The notes below the pieces were generated by a model, which did no database searches, had not been told where the DNA came from, and saw only the letters and a list, made by a program, of their open reading frames with translations. From assembly GCA_005776365.1 (NCBI GenBank), contig SXPK01000016.1, positions 1 to 32,308 on the forward strand: a stretch of 32,308 nucleotides of DNA, read 5' to 3'. The number at the start of each line of letters is the position of its first letter. Position 1 is the first letter of the stretch. The position numbers were made by a program, and so were the translations under genes. Shown piece by piece: positions 1-7,594 of the stretch. This DNA is from Planctomycetia bacterium (GTDB taxonomy: Bacteria; Planctomycetota; UBA1135; UBA2386).

Positions 1-755
1 ATGCAGGGGCGGTGTGGCTTGCTGCCGACCTGGAAGAACTGCGGCTTGCGGTCCATGCCGATCCACAGCAGTTCGCCAGCCTTCAGATCGCGCACGATCT
101 CGTAACCCGCAACGTCCAGCACGACAGACTCGCTCGCGACTGCGTACTGCCAGCCCTTCTCCGTGTTCTTGCGACCAAAGATGCACGGCTTGATGCCAAA
201 GGGATCGCGGAACGCATACATGCCGACGCCTGCGATGATCCCGACGACGGAGTAGGCGCCTTTCACCCGTTCAAAGGTCTCGCGCGTCGCCTCGACGACG
301 TCCTCCGGCGCAACTGCATCGCCCTTGCGGCGCAGCAACCGATCGGCGAACACATACAGAACCGCCTCGAGATCGCAGTTGCTGGCGAGTCGAACGTGGC
401 GCGCCGCGAAGTAGTCCCGCTTCAGTTCGTGGAAGTTGGTGACGTTGCCGTTGTGCGCCATCGCCACGCCGACGGGGAAGTCGATCCAGAACGGCTGCAC
501 GTCGCCGACCTCATTCAGGCCAACCGTTGGATAGCGCACGTGGCCTACCGCCATCGAACCCGCCAACCGTGCGAGGTGCTTCTCTTCGAACACTTCGCGC
601 ACCAAGCCGAGTCCCTTCTTGGCCTGGAACTTCTGGTCGAAGCTGACGATGCCCGCCGCATCCTGCCCGCGGTGCTGGATTGCCAGGAGTCCCGTGAGGA
701 TGTCCTGCAGGACGTCAGAGCCTTCGGGACCGAAGATCGAAATGAAGCCGCACAT
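1..755 (-). CDS. purF: Amidophosphoribosyltransferase, N-terminal part (cut by window edge)
   Basis: The first committed step of purine synthesis: the enzyme transfers ammonia from glutamine to PRPP to give phosphoribosylamine, in the cytosol. The reading frame starts with ATG at 755 and stays open for 251 codons to the left edge, so the 3' half is missing. It begins MCGFISIFG, which puts the N-terminal nucleophile cysteine of class II glutamine amidotransferases at residue 2, directly after the start Met. The family motifs IQHRGQDAAGI, GHVRYPT, AHNGN and DPFGIKP follow in the expected order. It is divergent from the aminotransferase gene, with about 140 bases between them. The family is certain. 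Completeness cannot be judged here. Confidence 0.94.
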   Translation of the reverse strand, partial: MCGFISIFGPEGSDVLQDILTGLLAIQHRGQDAAGIVSFDQKFQAKKGLGLVREVFEEKHLARLAGSMAVGHVRYPTVGLNEVGDVQPFWIDFPVGVAMAHNGNVTNFHELKRDYFAARHVRLASNCDLEAVLYVFADRLLRRKGDAVAPEDVVEATRETFERVKGAYSVVGIIAGVGMYAFRDPFGIKPCIFGRKNTEKGWQYAVASESVVLDVAGYEIVRDLKAGELLWIGMDRKPQFFQVGSKPHRPC

Positions 756-897
756 CGGATGAACGAGTCTAGCGATGGCGTCGAGTCGCCGCCGCTGCCC
801 GAAACGGCGAAAAATCCGCACCCTGGAGGCCGGCCGCTTTGTCCGACCGCATTCTGCCGCGTTGCACCGAAGAGCGCGGGGCGGATGCTGCTCGGCC

Positions 898-1794
898 ATG
901 GCGAACTTCTGCAACGTCGACGGCAGGATCGTGCCCGAAACCGAGGCTGTCGTGCCGGTGCTCGACCGCGGCTTTCTCTTCGGCGACTCGATCTACGAAG
1001 TGATCCGCACCCGGCACGGCAGTCTGTTTGCTTGGCGGGAGCACCTCGACCGCCTGCGCGACTCGGCAAAAGGTATCGGCATGGCGCTGTCACTGGATGA
1101 CACCGAGATCCTGCGCCGCATCCTCGCCACGATGCAGACAGCGGCCAATCGGGAGCACTACGTGCGCATCGTGGTGACGCGCGGCGACGGCACGGCGCCC
1201 AGCATCGACCTGCGCACCGCAACAGGGCGCGAACGATGGATCGTGTTCGCTCGCGCGCTGCCGCCAGCCCCCACCGACGTGCGCTTGCAGATCATCGGTC
1301 GACTCCGCAACGACCGCCGCGCGCTCGACCCGGCGGTCAAGAGCGGTAACTACCTGAACAACGTGCTCGGCCTCGCCGAAGCGCAGCAAGCTGGCGCGAC
1401 CGACTGCTTGTTCCTCAACACCCAAGGGTTCCTGACCGAAGCCTCGACCAGCAACCTGTTCGTCGTGCGCCGCGACGAGTGGATCACACCGCCGCTGCAC
1501 GCAGGCATCCTCGCCGGCGTGACGCGCGCCTTATTGCTCAAATGGCTGCGGGACCACGGAGAACGCGCAACCGAACGCGACCTTTCGCGCGACGACGTCC
1601 TCTCGGCAGACGCGGTGTTCACCAGCAGCACCTTGCGGGACGTGGCGCCGGTTTCGCACGTGGACGGCCATTGTGTCGGCAATGCGACGACGCTGGACTT
1701 CGTGCGCAGACTCGGCTCGGACTTCACTGCGCACTGTGATCGCCGGGCGGCGGAACACGACGGCCCAGATGCGCTCGCTCTCGCTGCTCCATGA
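898..1794 (+). CDS. Class IV PLP aminotransferase (D-amino acid / branched-chain type)
   Basis: A 298-residue fold-type IV aminotransferase. The start ATG at 898 gives MANFCNVDG, which aligns with the usual family start; the frame is open further upstream but that part has no family resemblance. K148 in VKSGNYLNNVL is the expected PLP lysine, and EASTSNLFVV (181-190) followed by TPPLHAGILAGVTR (197-210) is the class IV signature and phosphate-binding region. The sequence around the lysine and the ILAGVTR motif fit D-alanine aminotransferase (D-Ala/D-Glu for peptidoglycan) somewhat better than branched-chain aminotransferase or aminodeoxychorismate lyase, but I cannot separate these by eye. 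Family confidence is high and substrate confidence is low. No partner gene is next to it. Confidence 0.86.
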   Translation: MANFCNVDGRIVPETEAVVPVLDRGFLFGDSIYEVIRTRHGSLFAWREHLDRLRDSAKGIGMALSLDDTEILRRILATMQTAANREHYVRIVVTRGDGTAPSIDLRTATGRERWIVFARALPPAPTDVRLQIIGRLRNDRRALDPAVKSGNYLNNVLGLAEAQQAGATDCLFLNTQGFLTEASTSNLFVVRRDEWITPPLHAGILAGVTRALLLKWLRDHGERATERDLSRDDVLSADAVFTSSTLRDVAPVSHVDGHCVGNATTLDFVRRLGSDFTAHCDRRAAEHDGPDALALAAP

Positions 1795-2008
1795 GCAACA
1801 GGCTTGCTCGGTCGACCTGTCAGGGACAGCGAGCCAGGATGGCCAAGGCAAGGTGCGAGTTGGTGCTCGACTCGCTGAGTTCCACTGAGAACGCGTGACG
1901 AATCGCAGCCGATGGCTCGATTGAAACCACCAATGTTCATCAGCTGCTGCCACCAACCGACGCCCGACCTCACATCGAGGCAGACGCCGGCTGGCGCTTG
2001 GCCGCGGC

Positions 2009-2410
2009 TCAGTTGAGCGCGTCGGCGAGGATCGCCTGAATGCGATCGAGCGCGGTGCGGTAACGCGACTTCGCGGCTTCGGAGTTGCGAACGGCGCTGA
2101 TGATGCCGTCGAGCGAGCTAAGGTCCATTCTGGCGGCCGCGCTCTTCGGCGGGCGGCCTGGGCCGCGCTTGACAGGCGCGCCAACGACGACAGCGGTCTT
2201 CGCGGCCTTTGCGACGGCGGCCTTGCCCTGCCCGCGTGGCCTGACCTTGACGTAACCGAGCAGTGCTTGGGCGCGGCCGTACATGATCGGGAAAATCGTC
2301 AGGCCCTTGGCGTCGGCCGACTGCTTGACGTCGGCATAGCTCGCGTGCCTGTTCTTCTTGATGGAGGCGACGATGAAGTCCATCGCCGACGTGTCTTTCT
2401 TGGCTGCCAT
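2009..2410 (-). CDS. Small AT-hook-like DNA-binding protein
   Basis: A 133-residue basic protein that I do not recognise as a named family. Three parts can be seen. The N-terminal part (about 1-57) is compact and could be a small helical or winged-helix-like domain (MDFIVASIKKN, then KGLTIFPIMYGRAQALLGYVKV). A linker rich in Ala, Lys and Val follows and holds KRGPGRPPKS at about 81-90. This is a canonical AT-hook core (GRP flanked by basic residues and prolines), a motif that binds the minor groove of AT-rich DNA. The C-terminal part (about 98-133) is a predicted amphipathic helix that might mediate pairing. A nucleoid-associated or regulatory role is inference. No Shine-Dalgarno is visible before the ATG. 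The upstream region carries two perfect palindromes, which could mean autoregulation. Confidence 0.72.
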   Translation of the reverse strand: MAAKKDTSAMDFIVASIKKNRHASYADVKQSADAKGLTIFPIMYGRAQALLGYVKVRPRGQGKAAVAKAAKTAVVVGAPVKRGPGRPPKSAAARMDLSSLDGIISAVRNSEAAKSRYRTALDRIQAILADALN

Positions 2411-2438
2411 ATTGGATTGAGTGTGCTCTTAGGGGGCT

Positions 2439-2450
2439 GTTACCGGTAAC
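2439..2450. promoter_or_regulatory. 12-base perfect palindrome, possible operator
   Basis: GTTACCGGTAAC is a perfect inverted repeat, 28 bases upstream of the start codon of the AT-hook-like gene. The half site GTTACC occurs again at 2511-2516 near the far end of the same intergenic region. The position suits a repressor site, but no regulator is identified. Confidence 0.4.
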
Positions 2451-2472
2451 CCGGATTGGGCGGCGGATGATG

Positions 2473-2488
2473 CGGCGCAATTGCGCCG
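2473..2488. promoter_or_regulatory. 16-base perfect palindrome, possible operator
   Basis: CGGCGCAATTGCGCCG reads the same on both strands and lies 62 bases upstream of the AT-hook-like gene, in the 112-base gap before the next gene. On the minus strand, a TTGGAA followed after 18 bases by CATCAT flanks it like a weak -35/-10 pair, which would place the palindrome in the promoter spacer. The promoter reading is speculative. Confidence 0.4.
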
Positions 2489-2522
2489 ATTTCCAACGAT
2501 ATTCCAGAGAGTTACCAATCGC

Positions 2523-4349
2523 TCACTGTCGGGATATGACCCAGGATTCCCCGGGGGCAAGCAACAGAGAACGGACCGGCAGCAGGTCCTTCTGCAACGA
2601 ATGGGCGCTACGCAGGTCGACCCGACTGACGTTGGGCAGCACGAAGCAACCAAAGGCATCCTCGACGATTGCGAGGTCCGGCGCCGCTGCGCGCGCGATT
2701 TCTACGGCCAGTGGATTGCGCGGCGAGAGCACCATCAGGTCGATACGTCCTGCGGGAAGGTCCTGCGGCCTCAAGGTCGGTCCAACGAACACGATGCGGT
2801 GAGGGCCAGGGAGATCGACCCGGTATCCCATGCCAAAGGCGACCTGGCCGTCCTGCCGCTCTTCGCCCAATGCCTGGATCTCGGCACCATTCGATTGCCG
2901 AACCGTCTCGCCGGGCTTGATGAGCGGCATCTCGGCCATCAACAGGCGCGGCAAGTGAAACGCGATATGTGCGTAGAACGGCCGCTGCAGGTTGGATTCC
3001 GCCATCCGCAGCAGCAACTGGTCGTTGCGCCGCGCCATGTCGAGCGGCTCCGTCAGCAGCAAGAACTCGGCTCCGGCCCAATAACGAGTCGCGACGTCTG
3101 CTCCTGCAGCATCGACCAAGAACGACTGTCGTTCGGCGCGAACGAGCCAACCGCTCTGCGACAACCGCGAGATAGTGAACCCGCGCTTCTGCACCGGCTG
3201 CATCGCATCGCGCGCGAGATCCTCGGAACGCAAGTCCCAGAAGAACGGCAACCCGCGCTGGCCCGCGGCCGCGACTTCGCGCGCCATGCGGCGATGCACG
3301 CGCTGGCAGTACTCGACGAAGTCCACGCGCGGCTGTCGCGCGATCTCACGATCGAGTTGCTGCAACAGTTCGAATCGCGCCAGCGAGCCCGCAGCCTCCG
3401 GCGCCGCACTCCCGTCGTGCACGGCAGGAGGGAGCCGGCGCAGCCGTGCCGTGATCGACTTCCAGAACTCCGGAGAAACTCGTTCGTCGAGCGAGAGCGT
3501 CGCGCGGTCTGGGATTCGCGGCAGCCCGTCTTTCAACGCGCCGTCATCGTCTAGCAGCATGACCGAGCCAAACAGTGCAGCGTCGGCGCCGACGCCGCAG
3601 CCAAAGGTCCAACCAATGCGCGTCTGCGGCATCGGGTCGGTGCTCTCGTCGAAGTCACTGACGACAATCTGCATGTCGACTACCGTTCCGGGCCTCGGCT
3701 CGACGCCGAGCGGCAGCAGCGTCTTCCACGGCAACTGCGCCTCGTAGGTGGTAATGCCCTTCTCGCGGTCGTGACTGACAACCACCCGTGCGTCATTCAC
3801 GACGCCAGCGGTCCCGCGGTATCGATCCCACCGCATGACTTCGTGCGAGGATTCCTCCGACAGCCAGAACTCGGAGTCGTCGGCCCGGCGAGGATCCGGC
3901 CCAAGCGAGCGCGTGTCGCGACGCGGATCGATGCTCAGCATCACGTTGTCGGCGATGGGCGTCTCCAGCAGCGTGATCGTCTTGGGATCGAGCGCGCGGT
4001 GCCATTCGTCCTTCACCGTCGCCGCAAACCAAAGATGGTCACCGTCCCACATCAAGAACGCGACCGCCGCGCAGTCTGCTGGAGAACGCCAGGCGCCGCC
4101 GCTCGTGCCCGATATCTGCCGCACGTCCTGCATGTCGATGGCGGGCAACTCAGGCCAGTCGACGAGCGACCCGTCGATCTCGATCGCGCGGCCTGCGCGA
4201 TGGCAGGCGAAACCGACAGACACCGGCATCGGCTCGCGTGGCGCGTTGGGATCGAGCATCGGCGCGTTCTGCGGCGGCGCAACCGGATCTTGCGCGACTG
4301 CACACGACAGCAAGGAGGCGAGCGATACGAGCGGCAGCAATGCGTTCAC
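2523..4349 (-). CDS. Secreted CBM9-like protein with metallo-beta-lactamase-like C-terminus
   Basis: A 608-residue exported protein. Residues 1-20 look like a signal peptide (hydrophobic core, AVA-Q cleavage; LLSC at 13-16 could instead be a poor lipobox). Residues about 45-265 resemble the CBM9-like sandwich domain: IEIDGSLVDWPEL, then LWFAATVKDEW, a central DNVMLSIDPRRD, and LPWKTLLP. These domains usually bind carbohydrate. A helical stretch (about 290-385) links to residues 388-608, which follow a metallo-beta-lactamase fold of the UlaG type: FLVDAAG, FLLLTEPLDMARRND where HxHxDH is expected, IKPGETV, GMGYRV, RIVFVGPT in place of the usual GDT, and RIDLMVLSP. All metal-binding His/Asp positions appear to be lost, so hydrolase activity is unlikely. 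Its ATG overlaps the stop of the CPBP-like gene (ATGA), so the two are probably translationally coupled. Confidence 0.7.
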   Translation of the reverse strand: MNALLPLVSLASLLSCAVAQDPVAPPQNAPMLDPNAPREPMPVSVGFACHRAGRAIEIDGSLVDWPELPAIDMQDVRQISGTSGGAWRSPADCAAVAFLMWDGDHLWFAATVKDEWHRALDPKTITLLETPIADNVMLSIDPRRDTRSLGPDPRRADDSEFWLSEESSHEVMRWDRYRGTAGVVNDARVVVSHDREKGITTYEAQLPWKTLLPLGVEPRPGTVVDMQIVVSDFDESTDPMPQTRIGWTFGCGVGADAALFGSVMLLDDDGALKDGLPRIPDRATLSLDERVSPEFWKSITARLRRLPPAVHDGSAAPEAAGSLARFELLQQLDREIARQPRVDFVEYCQRVHRRMAREVAAAGQRGLPFFWDLRSEDLARDAMQPVQKRGFTISRLSQSGWLVRAERQSFLVDAAGADVATRYWAGAEFLLLTEPLDMARRNDQLLLRMAESNLQRPFYAHIAFHLPRLLMAEMPLIKPGETVRQSNGAEIQALGEERQDGQVAFGMGYRVDLPGPHRIVFVGPTLRPQDLPAGRIDLMVLSPRNPLAVEIARAAAPDLAIVEDAFGCFVLPNVSRVDLRSAHSLQKDLLPVRSLLLAPGESWVISRQ

Positions 4350-4915
4350 GGGACCAGGATCCTACGCAGGGACCAGTAGAGGATCAGGGCATGCGCCAAC
4401 ATTGCCGGAAGGAGCCCCAACCCGGCCTCGACGACGCCAGTGAGCAACAATGCGAGCCCAAGGTGCAAGGGCCACAGCGCCCATACGCCGGGGCCGAGCG
4501 CCATCACTACGGCGATGGCGACCGAGGCGAGAAAGCCTTGCCACTGAAAGATCCAGAAGCGCACGACCAGCCCTTCGGAGACCGCGCACAAGACACTGAG
4601 CATCGCGAGCGCGACATCACTCGTATCTGCACAGTGGTGGGCGAACTTCTCTTCGATTGCTCGAACCTTGCCGAGCCGACGCGAGCACGCTGCCGTGAAC
4701 GCAGCGCCGATCAACGCGCACGGCATTCCGATCACTGGGACGAGCCCTGCTTCATGTCCGGACAGCAACGCCACTTCGAGGTCGTCAAACTCCTCGCGCC
4801 AGTCGAGCACGATCCACTCGACGACGAGAGCAAGACCATAGAACGCGAGGGCTGCCGCGATCCAGGTCTTGCCTTCGGTCTGCGGCGGTTCTTCGGGCGC
4901 GTCGCTTTCGCTCAC
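4346..4915 (-). CDS. Degenerate CPBP-family (Abi-like) membrane protein
   Basis: A 189-residue protein with about five hydrophobic segments (19-39, 56-77, 101-124, 128-161, 164-182). The layout fits the CPBP intramembrane protease family. SEGLVVR at 113-119 sits where the family has EExxxR, keeping one Glu and the Arg but with Gly in place of the second Glu. The closing LLPAMLAHALILY (168-180) matches the last CPBP motif (small residue, then AHALxN) but lacks the Asn. Catalytic activity is therefore doubtful. It lies between signal peptidase I and the CBM9-like secreted protein, with four-base ATGA overlaps at both ends, so the three are surely co-translated. A role in processing or assembling exported proteins is inference from that context. 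The family assignment is tentative. Confidence 0.62.
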   Translation of the reverse strand: MSESDAPEEPPQTEGKTWIAAALAFYGLALVVEWIVLDWREEFDDLEVALLSGHEAGLVPVIGMPCALIGAAFTAACSRRLGKVRAIEEKFAHHCADTSDVALAMLSVLCAVSEGLVVRFWIFQWQGFLASVAIAVVMALGPGVWALWPLHLGLALLLTGVVEAGLGLLPAMLAHALILYWSLRRILVP

Positions 4916-6201
4916 CGCAAAAGCCTACGGCCATGTGGCCAAGGGCCGAGCACGAACGACGGTCGACCGACGAACGCGTCCTGCGGCACTGGGCCGAACA
5001 TGCGGCTGTCGCGCGAGTCGACGGAGTTGTCACCGAGCAAGTAGGCCATGCCTTCTGGGACGTGTTTGGCGTCGCCACTGTGCATGCCAGGAAGCGAGCC
5101 GACGTTGAGCGGTGGCCGGAACCAGTGGATGTCGCGAAAGACCGTCAACGACGCGACGCGACATGGCGTGCTGGCGACGGCCGCAAGAAAGAGACCGTTC
5201 TTCGGCAACATCCAAGCAGCAGGTCCGGGGTCGGCAGCGACCCACTCGGGCCGATGCGAAGCGATCCAAAGGCCGTCGCGATCGCCGTCCACGCACAGGA
5301 AGAACTGCCCATCGAGCCTGCCGGCCTCGACCCGCACCGCGCCGCTGCGCGACGGGTCGATCACGCGGTGCGATGCGACACCGGAATCCGCGACCGACAC
5401 CGGCTTGCCATTGCGAAAGAGTTCGACGCTGCCGGTCGCCAACATCCATCGCAGCGTCCATGCATCGGGCCGAAGATCGATGCGACAGAGGATCTCGCGC
5501 ACGCCCGCTGCATCGAACCGCAGGTCGACGCCGAAGTCACCGACCGGAACGTCGCGGCCCTCGGCACTGTGACCGCCGCGCGCGTCGACATAGGAAGCGT
5601 CGATCGACTGCGTTGTCGCCAGCCAATCGCCCGTCGCCAGGCGGTCCTTGGGCTCGAGTTCGCCAATGCGGCGGCGCTCGGCCTCCGTGCATCCGATCAG
5701 GGCCTGCTCTGCCGAAGCGAACACCGGCAGCATCGGTGCGCCTCCCTGCCTTGGGCCGGTCAGCGCGATCAGGTCCGCATTCGGCTCGACCGAGCCGTCC
5801 GGTCGCGGTTCCGTGGCCGGCCAGCGCAGCCAGACGATGCGCAGATCGCGCGCATCGAGAGGGTGCTTCACGTCGCGCATGAGGCGCTGCTCGGAAGGCC
5901 CGACGAAGAGATCGCCATCCCGAAGTTCGACCCATTCGCCGCCGAGCGACACAACACGCTTGACCAGGTGCTGCCGCGAGTCGTGTTGTGAGAACACACC
6001 GAGGTCGTAGCGACGCAGCGTTTCCACTCCGACGAGCATGTCGACGAGCACGACGTCGCCCCCGGGTTCCGCGCCATAGAGCGTTGGCTGCATGCTGCCG
6101 GAGGGGATCACGTAGCGTTCGGCGACCTGGTGACGCAGGACCTGGAAGACCAGGCCCGACACCAGCACCACCGCCACCGCCTCGCGGAGCAGGGCTTTCA
6201 T
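4912..6201 (-). CDS. lepB: Signal peptidase I with large insertion
   Basis: This enzyme removes signal peptides from exported proteins at the outer face of the inner membrane. The 429-residue reading begins at the ATG at 6201 (MKALLREAVAVVL), which places the N-terminal membrane anchor (residues 5-22) directly at the start; the open frame upstream of it is not hydrophobic. The nucleophile Ser36 is in IPSGSMQPTL, the general base Lys81 is in HLVKRVV, and the C-terminal signature GDNSVDSRDSRMFGPV begins at 390. Between about 100 and 370 there is an insertion of roughly 270 residues. Its second half has an alternating strand pattern, including FGVDLRFD, VRVEAGRLDGQFFLCVDGD and VASLTVFRDIHW, like a concanavalin/LamG sandwich. 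The E. coli enzyme has 324 residues. The gene starts a coupled operon with the CPBP-like and CBM9-like genes. Confidence 0.92.
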   Translation of the reverse strand: MKALLREAVAVVLVSGLVFQVLRHQVAERYVIPSGSMQPTLYGAEPGGDVVLVDMLVGVETLRRYDLGVFSQHDSRQHLVKRVVSLGGEWVELRDGDLFVGPSEQRLMRDVKHPLDARDLRIVWLRWPATEPRPDGSVEPNADLIALTGPRQGGAPMLPVFASAEQALIGCTEAERRRIGELEPKDRLATGDWLATTQSIDASYVDARGGHSAEGRDVPVGDFGVDLRFDAAGVREILCRIDLRPDAWTLRWMLATGSVELFRNGKPVSVADSGVASHRVIDPSRSGAVRVEAGRLDGQFFLCVDGDRDGLWIASHRPEWVAADPGPAAWMLPKNGLFLAAVASTPCRVASLTVFRDIHWFRPPLNVGSLPGMHSGDAKHVPEGMAYLLGDNSVDSRDSRMFGPVPQDAFVGRPSFVLGPWPHGRRLLR

Positions 6202-6431
6202 GCGCGGACTATGCCCACGGAAGTGGAATGTTTGCGTCCTAGGACCATTCGGCAGCCCCGTATTCCCTCGTGTATGCCTTGCCCCATCGACGGTTGGGAT
6301 GACCTCATTCTGGATGCAGCCAGCCACTTTCGTTGGACCGGAATCCGAGGCGGTTGCGGCATTGGAGCAGCAGCTCTAGAGGGGGCGGGCCGATTCCCCG
6401 AGATCGCGGCTCCGGGACCAGCTCTATCGCC

Positions 6432-7562
6432 ATGAAAAAGACCCCTCGCGCCCTCCCCTTTGGACGGATTCTCGATCTCTGCGACGAGTTGCAGCGGATC
6501 CGAGCCCGCATTTCTGATCCCACCACCGGCCGCGATGAACGCGAGCGCCTGCGTCGTCAGACCGAGCGGCAGAAGCTCAGCCTGGAGCGGCAGCTCGCGG
6601 CCTACCGCGGTCGAGGTCCACTCGCCAACTTGCTGCGCAAGCACAAGCTCGACGCCCACGAGTTCGAAGTGCTCGCGGTGCTGCTGCAGCGGGCGGTCCG
6701 CGCCGAAGAGCCCGAGATCGAAGGCCGCCTCATTCTCGGCAGTCTCTTCGACTCGTCGTTCGGCGTTCTGTCTGGCCTGCATCTGCTGGCGGAGGATGCC
6801 CGCTTGCGCACGAGCGGTCTAGTGCGCGCAGCCACGGACCAGCCAATCGGGACGGACGTGTTGGAAACTCGGTTCCGACTGTCGGACTTCGCCCTGCAAG
6901 CCATGCGCGAAGAGGTCGCCGGTCGTCGGGCAACCAAGAAGCACGTCCAGGAGACCACCGGCTACCGCACCCAGCGCGAGCTGCTGCTGGACCTGCGCAT
7001 GCTGCACAACCACTACTTGCGGCGTTGCGACCTGATCTTCGAGGAGTCGCGTTGGCGCAGCCTGCATCCAACGACCGACTCCACCTCGTGCCTGCAAAAG
7101 CGCATCGACGAGCTGTGGGGAGCCATGCGCACACGGCTGCTGCGCACCGAGAACCCTTCGAGCCTGCCGCTGCTGTCGTTGCTGCGCGAGCACAAGCTGT
7201 CGGACGAGGAGACGATGATCGTCGTGCACTTGCTGTTCGAGGAGCTGTATCACGGCGAGCCGCACGCGGAAGCCGTCGATCTGCTGTGCCTCGTCAGCAC
7301 CGACGACGCCTCGTTGCTGCGCGCCAAGAAACTCCTGCACAAGGACTCGCCGCTGGTGAAGGGCCAGATCGTTGCGTTGGAGCCCTTCGTCGAGAATCGC
7401 GAACTCACCGCCGAAGTCCGGCTCGAGGACTGGGTCGTGACTCGGCTGCTCGACGAACAGGCGTCGGCTGGCGGCATCCACTCGGAGGAACGCATGCGGT
7501 GGCACCACTACCTGTCGCAACTCGACGGCAGCGACGGGTTCTTCCGTGATCTCGATGCGTGA
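6432..7562 (+). CDS. Protein with duplicated AAA-associated N-terminal domain, no ATPase
   Basis: A 376-residue soluble protein with a charged helical N-terminus (10-60, probably coiled). It then holds two copies of one domain of roughly 95 residues. Copy 1 (about 64-158) opens with LLRKHKLDAHEFEVLAVLL, runs through LLAEDARLRTSGLV and closes with RFRLSDFALQ. Copy 2 (about 246-341) opens with LLREHKLSDEETMIVVHLL, runs through LLHKDSPLVKGQIV and closes with EVRLEDWVVTRLL. This pattern (short helix, LS/LD-xxE, long helix, then a strand pair ending in RLxD) resembles the region before the ATPase domain in many large bacterial AAA+ proteins. No Walker A or B motif follows. The function is unknown; an adaptor or DNA/protein-binding role is possible. 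The stop overlaps a GTG of the next frame, but I prefer a later start for that gene. Confidence 0.68.
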   Translation: MKKTPRALPFGRILDLCDELQRIRARISDPTTGRDERERLRRQTERQKLSLERQLAAYRGRGPLANLLRKHKLDAHEFEVLAVLLQRAVRAEEPEIEGRLILGSLFDSSFGVLSGLHLLAEDARLRTSGLVRAATDQPIGTDVLETRFRLSDFALQAMREEVAGRRATKKHVQETTGYRTQRELLLDLRMLHNHYLRRCDLIFEESRWRSLHPTTDSTSCLQKRIDELWGAMRTRLLRTENPSSLPLLSLLREHKLSDEETMIVVHLLFEELYHGEPHAEAVDLLCLVSTDDASLLRAKKLLHKDSPLVKGQIVALEPFVENRELTAEVRLEDWVVTRLLDEQASAGGIHSEERMRWHHYLSQLDGSDGFFRDLDA

Positions 7563-7594
7563 CGGCGAGCGCGCCGGTGTTGCATGATGGCCGC

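Noticed and set aside
2481-3554. Long plus-strand open frame (357 codons) opposite the CBM9-like gene
   Set aside because: It is Arg/His/Gln-rich with no domain pattern, and mirrors the codon bias of the clear minus-strand gene; a GC-rich antisense shadow.
4290-4349. Lipoprotein signal (LLSC) in the CBM9-like protein
   Set aside because: Leu at the -2 position is unusual for a lipobox and AVA-Q gives a good type I cleavage site, so I do not call it a lipoprotein.
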